The notes beneath the pieces were generated by a model that had not been told where the DNA came from, made no database searches, and saw nothing but the letters and a program-made list of their open reading frames with translations. This document shows, in pieces, positions 1 through 11,965 of a stretch of DNA of 64,000 nucleotides. Where the stretch lies: contig OX291543.1 in the NCBI GenBank assembly GCA_946406115.1, positions 28,236,815 to 28,300,814 of the forward strand. The letters run 5' to 3'. The stretch's first letter is position 1, and each line of letters starts with the position of its first letter. The DNA is from Apoda limacodes (Eukaryota; Arthropoda; Insecta; Lepidoptera; Limacodidae). The translations under genes were made by a program, and so were the position numbers.

Positions 1-177
1 CCTGCATACGACAAAAAAAGGCGTATGAGTATAGTGGCGTTTTGTTGACCGATAAAATGTACATAATGTGGTAATCCTACCAAAGAGAATGAGCCAAGAT
101 TTGTACTGTGTTATACAGAATTTATATCTTTTGAACTTGGCAGGATTATGACATTAAACGCATTGAACAGAACGCAC

Positions 178-245
178 CTTATGTGAAGTCCACGATCCGC
201 ACTGGGCCCGCGTGTGGACAATGACCCAATTCGCCCTCGGTAATT
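178..245 (+). repeat. Dispersed repeat fragment (TTATGTGAAGTCCAC family)
   Basis: Begins CTTATGTGAAGTCCACGATC and continues ACTGGGCCCGCGTG. Two further copies lie at 15826-15975 and 23096-23272. Probably the 3' part of a lepidopteran non-LTR element or SINE. Confidence 0.6.
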
Positions 246-2210
246 AGGTAACCTCACTTTCGTGCTTGCGATAAAATGGAGATTATATATAACACAGTAT
301 TAAAATTTGAAATTAAAAAAAAGAAACTTCCTTAATTTTTAACGAAAAAACCTTATTCCTTCCGGAATACCCTGTTGTTAAAAAAAGGATATTTAAAAAA
401 ACGCTTAGACAAATCGCAAAAACGTGTTATGGATTCATTTATAAATATATCGGAATTCCATATAAATAGGGAAAATCTGTAGTAGATGTGTAGATCAACC
501 TTTGCGGATTTAACCAAAAATGACAGATTACAACCAAATTTCTAACCCCTTTTTTATTTCCCCAGAAGATTATTTTGTAAACATAAAATTAAGAAAACTA
601 TAATTTTGGCTCAAAAGCAAGGCGAAATGCACATTTAAAAAAACAGGCAGATTCAGCCTAAATCATAGTTTTTTTTTATTTTGTGTTTAACAAATAGGAT
701 TTTTAATAGGTAGGTATGTCAGTCAGTTCAGCCAAAGACTAGTAACTATTGATTTCAAGCAAAAAATTGAGTTCGAAAAATTAATCAAAGTCTTGAAAAG
801 CAAATTGATTCAAAATTATCTATATGCCGTCATTATTTACGAAATTAGTCTCTGAAACTCTCAAAACCCGTAATGATTAGAGAGAAGTTATTTTTACGGA
901 ACCATAATTGACTTTGTTGGAAAATAGAAGTTGGAAGATCTTTATGTTTGTGGACTAATTTTCAGCTCATAAAAATAGAGGGCTTAAAAAATGGATTATA
1001 AATCAACAAATCTGAAATCGGATACGCAGGTAGAAACAACGCAATATCATTTAATCTAAAATAATTTATTGTCTTTTATGCTAATAGACAATCTTTACTG
1101 CAAATTGTAGGCATTCGACTTCGCTTTGAAGTCGACTGCGCGTAGCTCAATGTTCTGTCACCGTATTATGTCTACTTTAGTAACTACTTTTAAGTGCATT
1201 TTTGTAGCCAATTTTTTAAAAGTATGCATTTTATATTTCATTTACAGTTGTTAAAGTTTAAGTATAACTCAAAATTACTGCAAAAACTACTTCAGTAGAT
1301 CATCAATGTTCTCAAACAAATCTTTTTATATCAACTCTTGTTTTTATGTAGGTACAGAATTCTTATCTCATTCATACATCAGGCAACGGCAAATAATCGC
1401 TAACTTGATTGTAAATAGTTAACTAAAAATCTGTAAGCAACATCAGACAACGATAAGCACTTTGATTAGAATTCGTTGAACTTGATTGAAGGATATACTG
1501 TTTTAAGCTCTACTTAGTTAGAGAGCTTTTGAGTAGATGTCGCTGGTAACCGAAAAAGGCACGTTGGTTTTTGATCTTCTCAATAGATGTCTCTACTATG
1601 TTGAAATAAGCAGTGATTTTGAAAGACTTACTGTGACTAAAACACATAATTTATCTAAAAGCTTGAGGGCGTTAATATTGTGTATAAGGAGCTTTTTCAT
1701 AAGTGTTTATTCATTAAGCATTTAAACTTATACATGGTACAATGTTTGGTTTGCGTTGATTAAAGATGAAAACATTTAACAGTACCTAAATTAAGTAACA
1801 ATAAAAAAGTCTTCGTAGATTTTTGTATGTGTTATTTCCGATGTTTCGATGTAGCTAACCGAAGAAATTAGCGAGTGGTGCTTAACTTGTAACTTGTAGC
1901 TATATGACTTGAACAAGTTTTGTTAAATTTGTTAGGCTAACTGAAGCTACCATAGCAGAAGCAATTAAGTATAGAAATAGTTACAGTTGTTAAGTGTTGT
2001 ATGTATTCCATTTTTAAGATTTTGGCATTAAACAATAAATAAAAAAAAATCAGACGACTTAACAGCCAATATAGATAAAATAAGCCGGATTATGAAGAAG
2101 CAAGCGATTTTCGTGTCAAAACCTAAAGATAGAAGAGTCATTGACATTTATTCAACATTATTATATGCATATAAGAAATATATGTGTAAAACATTTTAAC
2201 AAAAAAAAAA

Positions 2211-2510
2211 CAACCGGCTTCAAAAAGGTGATAAAAAATGCGAGTTAGGTGTGATATGAACTGTTTTGGACATAGACACCCACTTCAAACTTTAATTCAG
2301 ATCAGAATTCTGGAAATAACTAATTATTTTTTCAAAGTAAAGTTTAAAATTCACTACAGTAATATGAGGCCACTTCGGAAGTTTACCCTTTTAAATAAAA
2401 AAAGAATTTTGCAAATCTGTCTATATATATGACGGAGTTATTCCCGAACATACATAACAAAAAAAATATAAACATCCGAATTGAGAACATCTCCTTTTTT
2501 GAAGTCGGTT
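2211..2510 (+). repeat. Dispersed element bounded by ACCGGCTTCAAAAAGG and GAAGTCGGTT
   Basis: The left end CAACCGGCTTCAAAAAGGTG and right end CCTTTTTTGAAGTCGGTT are imperfect inverted repeats. The internal part (TTGCAAATCTGTC, TTCCCGAACATACATA, CCGAATTGAGAACAT) recurs inverted at 48395-48500. A short frame inside it is not a gene. Confidence 0.6.
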
Positions 2511-3339
2511 AAAAACACAAATGACTCAGCTGATGAAGACGATAAAATTAGTTGTCTGAAATGTGTGTTATTACTTTGAAATATACTACCTATTATTTTA
2601 TTATCAAATGTTCAACAAAATGACATGTTTACTTCAAGTACGTGACTCAATATTAGTTTTATGTTTTGTTCGCGTTTGCAAATTTCCCTATATACTTCGC
2701 ACGAGGCAAATAATTTGCAATGTTGTGAAATTTATAAATCATTTGACTTTGTTTGTTTTTATGATGATTCAAATTTTTAGACAACGTGATCAAATTCACA
2801 TTGTTTAATGACTCTTAGGTGTCAGGAATCACAATAATTGTTTTTTGATTTGAAAGACTAATAATGACAAATGTGTCAAGATATTTTTAGTTTTGAATAA
2901 TTTAATTTCATATATGAAACTAGATAAGTAGGTATCAAAGTGTAAGTAGGTACCTTTCTGACTTCTAGCAGCGTTTTTATGTAAATATCTGCATTAGATT
3001 GGATCATATTCAAAATAGGATTTTATCTATTTAGCTAACAAATTTATTAAATTATATTTTTAGTACAATCACTTAGTTAATAAAACCTATACTTATAAAC
3101 ATCATTAGGTATGTACCTAGTAGAATTTAGAATAAGGAGAAATTAACTTTCTTTCTCAGGATCACGTGTCTGGTATCAAATCGTTTTTTTTGGATTCAAT
3201 AGTAAGTACTAGTACTAAGGTGATATGATATAATATACGTATACAATATATAGCAAATATTTTACACATACTGCAATAATAGGCATAATAAAATCATATT
3301 TAGAGGTGCGTCCGTTTTGGGATCAGTTTAGGATATTTT

Positions 3340-3640
3340 TACATCCACTAATATATGAAAGTTTTTTAGCTTGTTTGTTTGTTACTTAATCGCGCCGCAA
3401 GGGATCATCTAAACCTGGGTCTCCACCAAAGAAAAATTGCCAACGTTTGTGTTGACGTTTTTTAATCCCAGAAAAGTCAAAAGTTCTCGCAGGAATACCT
3501 AACTATAACCGAATTCCAACTGAATGAACTATATATTTGCCGTAGAAAACCTACACCGATAACCGAATTTAGGACAGACAGAGCCGCTGATCCTCGAAGC
3601 TCGTTTTTTAATAATATTAGTTTTAAATTATATCGTTTTA
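3340..3640 (+). repeat. Dispersed repeat fragment (GTTTGTTTGTTAC ... GAGCCGC type)
   Basis: Contains GCTTGTTTGTTTGTTACTTA at its start and GACAGAGCCGCTGAT followed by GCTCG near its end. It resembles the copies at 44916-45666 and 48940-49015. Confidence 0.45.
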
Positions 3641-4581
3641 TGATTGATACCTTTGAAAGGTTATTAACAAAACTATCATATTACGTTTGCAAAACAAATG
3701 GTTTTAAATGATTATATTTCCGTTGTTTTTTAATTGGTAAAAAATTTAATAGATGATCTGATAATGATAATTGTGTATTTTTTGATTTATGGAAAATAAA
3801 TAGTGCAGTTATAAAAATTTCACTATGTAACAATAAAAACCCCAAGCTCGGCTCTATATTTTCTCTCTCTCTCTATGTTTTCAATGACAGAATCGTGGAG
3901 AAATAAACCATTGATATAAATAAAACGAAAATGAAACGTGCCCCTTACAATTTTGACGACACCAATTTCTCACCCACATTGCGCTAATTTTTAAATTTCA
4001 TACATCATTATTTTATTAACATACGGGATAGAAACGTAAAATATATCTCAAAGTACATCCTATTTCTTCTTACTTGTCTTATTTTGTAAACTCAAAATAA
4101 AAATAAAAAAAAAACTATAATTTAGACTCAAAGAAGAAAAATATAGTTTAATCTCTCTATTTTTATCAGATTGGGCATTTAATCTGTTTCTTATTAGACT
4201 GAATCAAAGTATTCTTGATTTACGGCACAAGACAAGTAAGAAAAAATAGGATATAGGTGTTGTTTACTATGCAATAGTGAAAAAGGACAGGAAAGGTCTC
4301 GATGGTCATGCCCTTAAACCCCATTATCACACACAACGTCATGATGCGATTTATAAAAATTCGTGAAACTTTCCTAAGTCCAGTATTTTTTTCCCTTGCG
4401 CCCCCTTTTAGTTACTCTGACCGATTTATCTGTCCTTCCTATATTCTTCTTAGTTTCATCCAAAAGTTATGGATTGTAAGTACTTATGATTGTATTCATA
4501 TTTTAAACACTCGATTATTATAGTATCTCATTTTTGGAGGAATATCAATAAAATGCAGAAATATAATTAACTATAATATTT

Positions 4582-4587
4582 TTTATT
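4582..4587 (-). terminator. Candidate distal polyadenylation signal of the bHLH gene
   Basis: AATAAA on the minus strand, about 365 nt past the stop. A proximal AATAAA at 4749-4754 is an alternative; using it would drop the K box from the message. Confidence 0.4.
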
Positions 4588-4949
4588 AACTTACTCTTTT
4601 CTCACATACTTATATGCGATATCTTTTCAACGTTAAAAAAAAATAACAATAAGAACCCACTCAAATACCGTGAGGCTCAATAGGCACAACATTTCTTATC
4701 TTTACAATAATATTACTCTTTAGTATCACAAATAACTTATAAGCTATTTTTATTAAAGCTTTCCAGTGGAACTTACTAACTACTGTTTATATACCTAGGA
4801 TATCTGGTCATGAGATCTAAACTTATGTTTTTAACATGATTAACACTACGCGATGGACGAGAATGGACACTGAGAGCGCGTTCGACTCCGATCGGTGCTG
4901 GAACAGATGTGACCGCGGAGTCGGGTCCTCCCGCTCCAAGCACCGTCCT
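4582..4949 (-). other. Predicted 3' UTR of the E(spl) bHLH gene with Brd box and K box
   Basis: On the minus strand downstream of the stop there is a Brd box AGCTTTA at 4754-4760 and a K box TGTGAT at 4725-4730. These are the negative-regulatory 3' UTR motifs (microRNA seed matches) of Drosophila E(spl)-complex transcripts. AATAAA occurs at 4749-4754, overlapping the Brd box, and again at 4582-4587. The K box is transcribed only if the distal signal is used, so the UTR is drawn to it. No GY box (GTCTTCC) was seen. Confidence 0.6.
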
Positions 4950-5561
4950 TTACCAGGGTCGCCACACGACAGGCATCTTTGTGAAGGTTGCTCCAGTGGT
5001 GCAGTCCAGTGGCACTGAAGTGTGCACGGGCAAGGGCATCGGCGACGCCGGTGGAGATGGAGACACGTAGCCGGAAGATGAGGAGGCATTTGATGGGGCT
5101 GGACTCGCAGGGCTTGCTGGTGGAGAGTCCACACTGGCCGCTGCGCGCTGCATGTCATTCAGTTTGTGCCCCAGGTGAGTCATCAACTGCGTTCCCAACC
5201 TCACGTCAACTCCAGGTATCGACGCCAGGCAACGAGACACTTCGTTGGCTGCATGTGTAAATCCAGCTCGGAAGCGATCAGCGTCAACCGTAGGATTGAG
5301 GGACAGCCGACGTTGACGGCGCAGCTTGTGAAGATGCCGGACTGTCAGCTCCAAAATGTCAGCCTTCTCCAACTTTGCGACGTTTTCTCCTTCAGACTGA
5401 AGAGCGCTGACCATCAGCTCCTTGAGCTCATCGAGGCAGCGGTTGATGCGAGCACGTCTCTTGCGCTCAAGCATCGGTTTCATCACTTTGCGATACTGAT
5501 AAGTTCGCGAGACAGGCTGCGGGCCGTCGTCTGCGAGCGAATACGCGATCTCGTAAGACAT
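4950..5561 (-). CDS. E(spl)-bHLH: Enhancer of split bHLH-Orange-WRPW transcriptional repressor (HES family)
   Basis: A 203-residue single-exon protein. Residues about 21-38 are a basic region with the HES-type proline ([13 protein letters not shown]). Helix 1, loop and helix 2 follow to about residue 81 ([10 protein letters not shown]). An Orange domain spans about 92-135 ([28 protein letters not shown]). A Pro/Ser-rich linker runs 141-180, and the protein ends in WRPW, the Groucho-recruiting tetrapeptide. Length and intronless structure match Drosophila E(spl) m-beta/m-gamma type genes. By family knowledge it is a nuclear repressor switched on by Notch that blocks proneural genes. The ATG is preceded by a good insect context (CACAAAC) and lies about 55 nt below the predicted start site. 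Its GC content is far above the flanks. Upstream lie a TATA box and paired Su(H) sites; the 3' UTR has Brd and K boxes. The exact paralogue (m-beta, m-gamma or lineage-specific) cannot be decided here. Confidence 0.97.
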   Translation of the reverse strand: MSYEIAYSLADDGPQPVSRTYQYRKVMKPMLERKRRARINRCLDELKELMVSALQSEGENVAKLEKADILELTVRHLHKLRRQRRLSLNPTVDADRFRAGFTHAANEVSRCLASIPGVDVRLGTQLMTHLGHKLNDMQRAAASVDSPPASPASPAPSNASSSSGYVSPSPPASPMPLPVHTSVPLDCTTGATFTKMPVVWRPW

Positions 5562-5639
5562 GTTTGTGAGTAGTGAGTGAGCAGTTGTATTAGCTTTGAG
5601 CGTCGAGCGCGGAATGCGGAGTGGCGCGCCGAGTGGGGG

Positions 5640-5647
5640 TATTTATA
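5640..5647 (-). promoter_or_regulatory. TATA box of the E(spl) bHLH gene
   Basis: The minus strand reads TATAAATA, 79 bases upstream of the ATG. A start site about 30 bp downstream would fall near 5610-5617, where the minus strand reads GCATTCC, a loose initiator. The predicted 5' UTR is then about 50-55 nt. The box sits about 22 bp from the paired Su(H) sites, so this is a compact promoter. Confidence 0.8.
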
Positions 5648-5668
5648 GGGAGTGTCGTTCGGTGCGAT

Positions 5669-5701
5669 CGTGGGAACGCACGGAGTCGTCGAGTTCCCAC
5701 A
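5669..5701. promoter_or_regulatory. Su(H)/CSL paired site (SPS) in the E(spl) bHLH promoter
   Basis: CGTGGGAAC at 5669-5677 faces GTTCCCACA at 5693-5701. Both fit the Su(H) consensus YGTGRGAAM. The two 8-mers are head-to-head with 17 bp between them (15 bp between the 9-mers), the geometry known for Notch-dimer SPS elements in E(spl) and HES1 promoters. The pair lies just upstream of the TATA box. Inference: this is the direct Notch input to the bHLH gene. Confidence 0.9.
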
Positions 5702-5706
5702 CGCGC

Positions 5707-5724
5707 CACCTGTGCGCGCAGCTG
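5707..5724. promoter_or_regulatory. Two proneural-type E-boxes next to the SPS
   Basis: CACCTGT at 5707-5713 (ACAGGTG on the minus strand) and GCAGCTG at 5718-5724 both fit RCAGSTG, the class A site bound by Achaete-Scute/Daughterless. The first begins 6 bp after the SPS. Together they give the SPS+A arrangement known from Drosophila E(spl) genes, where Notch and proneural inputs act together. Confidence 0.75.
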
Positions 5725-5913
5725 CCGGCGCGCGGGGCGCGGGCCGCGCGTGCGCGTGCGCGCCGTAAACAATCGCGCACGCCGCGACGCCCGGCCCCGG
5801 TAATTGCTGGCGTTAGTCACGCCGACAACAGATTCTGCCCTGCTAGCTACTGAGCACTTGCAGTTAGGAACCTCGTCGCCATCGCTTAGATCATAGTCGC
5901 AAACTATCAACAC

Positions 5914-8900
5914 ATAGTGTCATTCGTAGTAAACTATACAAAACATTGGTTTCATTAATGTTTTTTCCTTGTTATTCTTTTGAATTCAATACCTATATTT
6001 CCTGTTCGAGAATCGAATGGGATTCATTTTATGTTTTATTGCAATTAAAATGCATTGTGGATATTATGAGTACCTATATAATATTATAAAATGCATTGTT
6101 ATCTACGCAGTTTTTAAGTTGTCGTTGACTGATATGGTATCATTTTACAACTTGAAATACTTAGTAGAGGTCTAACTGCGGGTGGAGTGTTCGATATTGT
6201 TAATTTTGACAACCCTTGGGACTACCTATTATACATATACCTTACGACACATTACTAACGTAGGTGCCGCTGTCGTCTAACTTGTTTCACTCATAACAAT
6301 TTGTCAAGCTGATTGCTGGTCCGACACCAATAGTACTCGAACTAGAAGATTTATCTGTAAAGCTATTTCATAACAATTCGAGTCTAATTAAAGCAACATC
6401 TAATTAAGACCGAAGATATACTCTTGCAATGAGATTACTGGTAAAGGCGATCAATCATGGTGGTTCGTTCACAATGGCCCCTCGTCAATTATGTTTCTGG
6501 CGTTCGCCAGCTACTGGGTAATGTTCATCAATCAAGAGTATACAGCCTGTGAGTTTGTACTCTTGTAAACTAAAGGTAACTTGTTTAATAAGTAAATGGC
6601 GATTTCACAAAGTTATCGAATGTCTTGCAACGGGGTCTGTGTTGAAGTGCAGTGTGGCATGGATAAGTGGTTGGCTGCAAAACATAACTCAGCGGGTGGC
6701 AGATTGTGGGCGATGGCCCACGCATTTCTGGTCGTCGAGAGATTGTCCAGACATTAGAGAAGTCGAGATACGACGCGAAATTGTCTGCTTCTGGCCATTT
6801 AAGTATAGTTTTTATTCGGTTTGTATAGATTCACGTTGGTGGGTACAGATAGGTAGATGGATATTTTAGAATTGATTTTAGCTCAAAAGTTATTACATAG
6901 GTGTCTGAATAGTTAAAGTTTGTTTAGTGACACACAGCTATGTAACTGAGGAATGTACTGGAATTAGTTTTTTTTTTAATTAATGTAATTTACCTAAAAA
7001 CTTGTTTTTAAGAAATAAAAAAAATTCCATTAGCGAATGAGTGTCGGAGCGGAAAAAATCTCATTTAACTAATCACTTAGGTAGGTATCGTAGGAAAAAT
7101 GTTGGGATCACTTAGGCACGCGTTTGTAAAACAATTTGTATGTAATTAGCTTGTAGGAAAGTTTATTAAATTTATTTACGTACGTTTCCGTATTAGGATA
7201 ATGGAAAAATTAAAGGACCTAATGGCTTCCCATTGTATCTTTATACAAAAACGAGTTTTCCTCCTTGTTGTGACTGAATAAGGACAAAGGTTATTGCATT
7301 AGCAACTATTTATAGATATTTAGCAATATTATGGTTTTGATTGTCCCAACTTTTTTTAACCCGCCCAAGTGCAGCACCGCGGCACCGCCGCAAAAGTATT
7401 CCGGATATCTGTAGTAATAATGTCAAGGCGACCAACAGTAGTAGACAGTTGTCATAAGAATAAGTAAAGGTCTTCGCAATTATTACGTATACTAAAAATA
7501 GGATTATTATGAGTATCTTTTTGAATTAATTTTGTATCGTCAATTTAACTGTTTAAAGCTTTTGATTAAATATTGCCTATACCTTATTTTTAGGGTTCCG
7601 TAGGTTCAAACAAGGAACCCTTATAGTTTCTCCATGTCCGTCCGTCCGTCTGTCTGTCCGCGGCTTAGTTCAAAAACTACTAATTCGAGAAAGCTGCAAT
7701 TTGGCAGGGATATACACATTGATCAAGCCGACAAAGTGGTAGAATAAAATCTTTGAAAAAAATTTTTAGCGTGCCAAACACGTGAAGTGGGGACGTATTT
7801 TTTTTTTCTCGTCTACCCCATCGTGTGGGGTATCGTTGAATAGGAATTCCAAAAACATTGCCAGTATGAAAAGATCATTTTTTGATTTAGGGCTCCGTTT
7901 GCGAAACATTTAGTTTTAAAGTACTAATTTTTTTTAGAGTCAAGTGTCCACCAGCGAAACTATAGTATTTGGAAATGAAAAAAAAATTACGGCGGTAGTG
8001 CATATAATGAATTTAAAAGGAAAACTATCACGGGTAAGTACACTTTACAGACTAACGAGTAATAGTCGACTAAGATATAAAATGTACTTGGAAAAGTGAA
8101 ATTTTCGTAAAAAATCCATTAAAAGTTACTTATACATATGAAGTAGGTAGGTACATCTGTAAAACAGGTATAAAATATAAATAAATGAACGATGAATAAT
8201 TATAGAAAAATAAAATATTAACATTCCTAAAAATAAAGCAAATATTTAAGGTGTGCTCCCATACAACAAACGTGATTTTTTTTGCCGTTTTTGAGTCCGA
8301 CTCGCACTTGGCCAATTTTTTAAATTAGAATTCCAAATATTTTCTTTAAAGTGTTTGTTTTAAGATTGTATTTGTTTTACCTTTCATGTATTCTACTAAG
8401 ATAAATACAGAAGCCATTAAAAATCTCTGTCCTAAATCTAGTAATACTATGTATATTTATGACTATAAATTTTTGTAAAGAACATTCGATTAATTACAAA
8501 AAAATGGCGCTAAATTTTCCTTTCCGACATTAAACATTAATGAATGAATACATTTAAATTCTATCTGCTTTATTATTTTATCTATAATGTATTCGGGCTA
8601 ATGGGTAATGTCGTATTCTATTTAAGCAATAAAATCGTCTGTACTTGATAATGGTTGGAAAATTCCTAGTTATTATTAGAGCGATGGCGTAAACAAATGT
8701 CTTTTGCGCGTGCGCGTTGTGTATAATTGGCGCTTGTACGTGTTACTTATCAGATAAGAGAATTGGATTATGTTGTCTTGTTGTTAATTTTAGTTGCCTC
8801 CTTTTGTACTTATATAAATAAATAGTTTTACATTTCGTACGAGAATTGTTTACTTGTTAAATACTATTATAAAATTGCAAATGAAACTTGTCTGTACCTA

Positions 8901-10420
8901 CATTGAAGATTATTTGAAAAAAAAAAACTTTTGTTAAGATATGGCTTTTTGGTGTTACTTACACCAAATTACCGATTTTTAAATTTTTTTGTCATTTTTT
9001 GCTTGAGCATCATGCAAAAACCACTAGACCAATTTGGATGAAAATTATTACACATACAGACTAGTTATATCTTATGTCGTTACCATGGTGGGACCCGAAC
9101 CTAACAACGAAACCACATTTAACATAAGTTAGCTACGCCCGCGACTTTGTTAGCGTGAAGTATAGATAATGACTTGGTTGGGAATTGGATTATTATTCTA
9201 GTCTATCTAATCTATCTAAAGATAACCTATAACAGTGCTAAGTTTCACCTAAATCTGTCAAGTATCTATTTGTTATTATTGTGTAAAATATTAAGTTTTT
9301 GTTTTAGTTTTATGTTTTATATTAAGGGATACTGATTAGTATAAAAAATACATTTAGTAAGACTTCTCACATATCCTTGTGACTATTTACTGTAACTGAA
9401 CCACATATTAATAAAATAAAAACATATTTCTTATACACTTCAATGACAGTAAACATTTTATATGTAATTGTTTTTTTAAAGTATATGTATGTCCAACAGT
9501 TTTGGAACAATAACAGAATGAAACACAAATAAATACACATATGTTGATTCCACAAACAGTTAAAAAAAAAACAAGTTGCTAGAATAGCCTTTACAAGTAA
9601 CATAATCTATAGGCTATGACGTCAACAGGTTTTAATTTGTCGTTTTCACACGACAAATCTTGTTAACGTTAATTCAACTCTATTATACATTACAATATAT
9701 TCATAGCACATGACGTCAAAGACTATCTTTGATAATATTAATATATATACTATAAGATTGTATACCTACATATTTTTAAGTTTTTACTCAATTGGTTTTA
9801 CAAAGCCATTGTAAAGGTATTAACTTTTCATATAAATGTATAGAGAATAATAAATGTGTGCATTTATTGAAAACAAAGATTATAGAATTCGTCCCGCCCG
9901 GTTTTGTTTGTTTTGTTGTCGTCTATTATCTGTTGCGAGTTGTAAGTAGTTCGAATAAGTATATTTTGTTTTGTGTCCATATGTATGGACCTGTTAATGC
10001 AAAGTACCTACCTACCTAGCTACTGTTTAGTCGCTTAAGGACGATAAGATAGTTTGTGTTTTAAAACTTGTTTGCCTGGTATTGTACTTGAGTAAGTTAA
10101 ATTTTGTATTTAAATCAATGGAATTCGACCATTTCCGATTGCAAAGGCTGTTTGTATGGAGCTATGTCTAATTACTCGTAGCTAATCCTTTTAACTATGA
10201 TAAATTTATTTTAAGTCACGACTTTAAAATTAAACTTAAGAATAAGTAACATCAGGTATAAGAATAAGGTTACTCAAATTTATTTTTTATATAGCCCTTT
10301 GAAACTTAAGTCTATAAGACACTAGGTAGTAGAAGGCACCAGAGTTAGGCTCATCGAATATTGTGACAAATGAATTTAGCAAGAAAAAACATGTGAATTG
10401 TAAATTAATTTGTTTTCTTT
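5914..10420. other. Intergenic DNA upstream of the bHLH gene
   Basis: AT-rich, with the repeat at 7585-8322 and a fragment near 9040-9165. 6400-6800 is somewhat richer in GC but has no recognised coding or clustered binding-site signal. TGACGTCA occurs at 9617 and 9711. Confidence 0.5.
7585..8322 (-). repeat. Dispersed element, GGCCAAGTGCGAGTCGG head to GGGTTCCGTA tail
   Basis: On the minus strand it begins near 8320 with TTGGCCAAGTGCGAGTCGGA and ends near 7590 with GAACCCTAAAA. Internal words (ACTAATTCGAGAAAGCTGCAA, ATAAAATGTACTTGG on the plus strand) recur at 59258-59850. This is a common repeat family in Lepidoptera. Confidence 0.6.
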
Positions 10421-10706
10421 ATATATGTCGGCGGCCGATCGTAAAATCCGGCAGATCACGAAATTCCTAGGCAGGTCTTAAAGTATGGAAGGAAGAAATT
10501 ATTATATAACTTTTATATGAAGCTTGGCTAGAAGGCTCCGCTCGCTTCGCTCACTTCGCATCTACGTTTACAAAAGAGAAACTGAACCTAACATATTATA
10601 CATGACCTATACAGTGCGATTTCTGTTCCTTTCGTTTCTATACTTTACGATCTGCCTAGGAATTTCGTGATCTGTCGGATTTTACGATCGGCCGCCGACG
10701 TATATA
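10421..10706. mobile_element. MITE with about 50-bp terminal inverted repeats
   Basis: TATATATGTCGGCGGCCGAT and the following TCGTAAAATCCGGCAGATCA at the left are mirrored by GATCTGTCGGATTTTACGAT then CGGCCGCCGACGTATATA at the right. The arms continue through CACGAAATTCCTAGGCAG. No coding capacity. Confidence 0.75.
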
Positions 10707-11754
10707 GGTAATTAGGATATTATGGCACAACAATAACAGTTCTGTTAAATAAGGACAATGGGCGTTTTGGCACTTTTGGGCGAAAAGCAATTGCAACCAA
10801 TAAAAATGATTTAAAAAGTTTTCTATAAATCATACTTTTTTCTTTAAGTCGTATTTTTTTCGCTGCTAGGCTGCTATCCTCTTATCTCTATTTCTTTTAA
10901 GGTATAAAAACTGTTTAGAGACATACATATTTAAGGTTAAATATCTCAGAACAGACAGTAAACTGATAGTATCTCCAGTAACAACTCTTGTTCTATATAA
11001 TAAGACCTTTCGAACCGTTTATATTTTTTTATATTTGTTGCAATTGACTTTTGTGTATCAGCTTTTACATATTTTTGCTAATCCTCCTTTAAAAATAAAA
11101 CCATTTTACAGAAGTTTAAGTCCGTGATATTTTAACTTTTATTGTGTTATAACGAAATTAGGCAAATTTTTTTGTGATTTTTAATATTAAAACTCAAACA
11201 CACTATTTAGATTACGTGAAAAAATATTTGTATTTGTAAAAAAAATAATTGGCTATGTCAGTGTAAAATTAGTTTTAATTGTTTTACCAAAACGTATTAC
11301 CGTTTGGATTGAGCAAATAAGGCTCTCACACTCAAACCTTTTTACGGTTAAAGTTTTTTTAAAAATATGAAGCAAATTTTAAAATGCTTGATATTTTGTA
11401 AATGTTAACATTTTCAATATTAACTTTGACAGCATCTTAAGTAGGTAACTCTAATATAACGTTTACTAAAGACGGTGATTTTTCATGAGCCTGTAAATAT
11501 CGCAAAATCGCAAATAAATTATATACTTGTATTAAACGTCTATTAAAAATCATTTCAAATAAAAGTACATTTTATCGTCTTTGAAATCCTATTTTTTTTT
11601 TCATTCTAAGTCGACCGACTATGTATGTAACCGACTGGACTATGTTAAGGTATTGCGAATTCAATTTTACTGAACTCGTGCCTGGAAACCGTCACGTAGC
11701 TGTGTAGGCTATACACTTTCCTTATTTCTGGATATAACAATGAGTTTAACCGCA

Positions 11755-11965
11755 GTTCATGAATAGGCGGAAAATATGCAGGCGTACGTGCTTCGCGAGT
11801 CGCACGACACAGCACGAAGCGCGTGCGCGAGGTTTGGGTCACGGAGGGTCGACCTCGCGACTGTGACACTCATCGTGCATCGCGCTCGTGCCTGACCTCA
11901 CCGCTGCGCGACGACACAGCGCGTGCACAGTCAAACGTGCTGACACGTCAACGTGCGGTAAGTGT
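11755..11965 (+). other. GC-rich island ending in a splice-donor-like word
   Basis: About 200 bp of CG-rich sequence in AT-rich surroundings, ending CGTGCGGTAAGTG. It has no Su(H) or HES consensus site and no supported reading frame. It may be a promoter or non-coding first exon on the plus strand. Confidence 0.3.

Larger units (their letters stand above)
1..4581. other. AT-rich intergenic DNA left of the bHLH gene
   Basis: Apart from the repeat fragments listed, I see no coding sequence. The open frames of 60-80 codons (for example 1537-1725, 2563-2808, 4302-4523) are AT-rich, lack family motifs and look like chance. Confidence 0.6.

Noticed and set aside
5166..5573. 135-codon plus-strand frame over the bHLH gene
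   Set aside because: It is antisense to the clear HES frame and has no family motif; it arises from the GC-rich codons of the real gene. The frames at 4823-5158 and 4988-5260 are rejected for the same reason.
5590..5913. Arg-rich frames in both directions over the bHLH promoter
   Set aside because: Produced by the CG-rich promoter containing the TATA box and SPS; low-complexity arginine composition.
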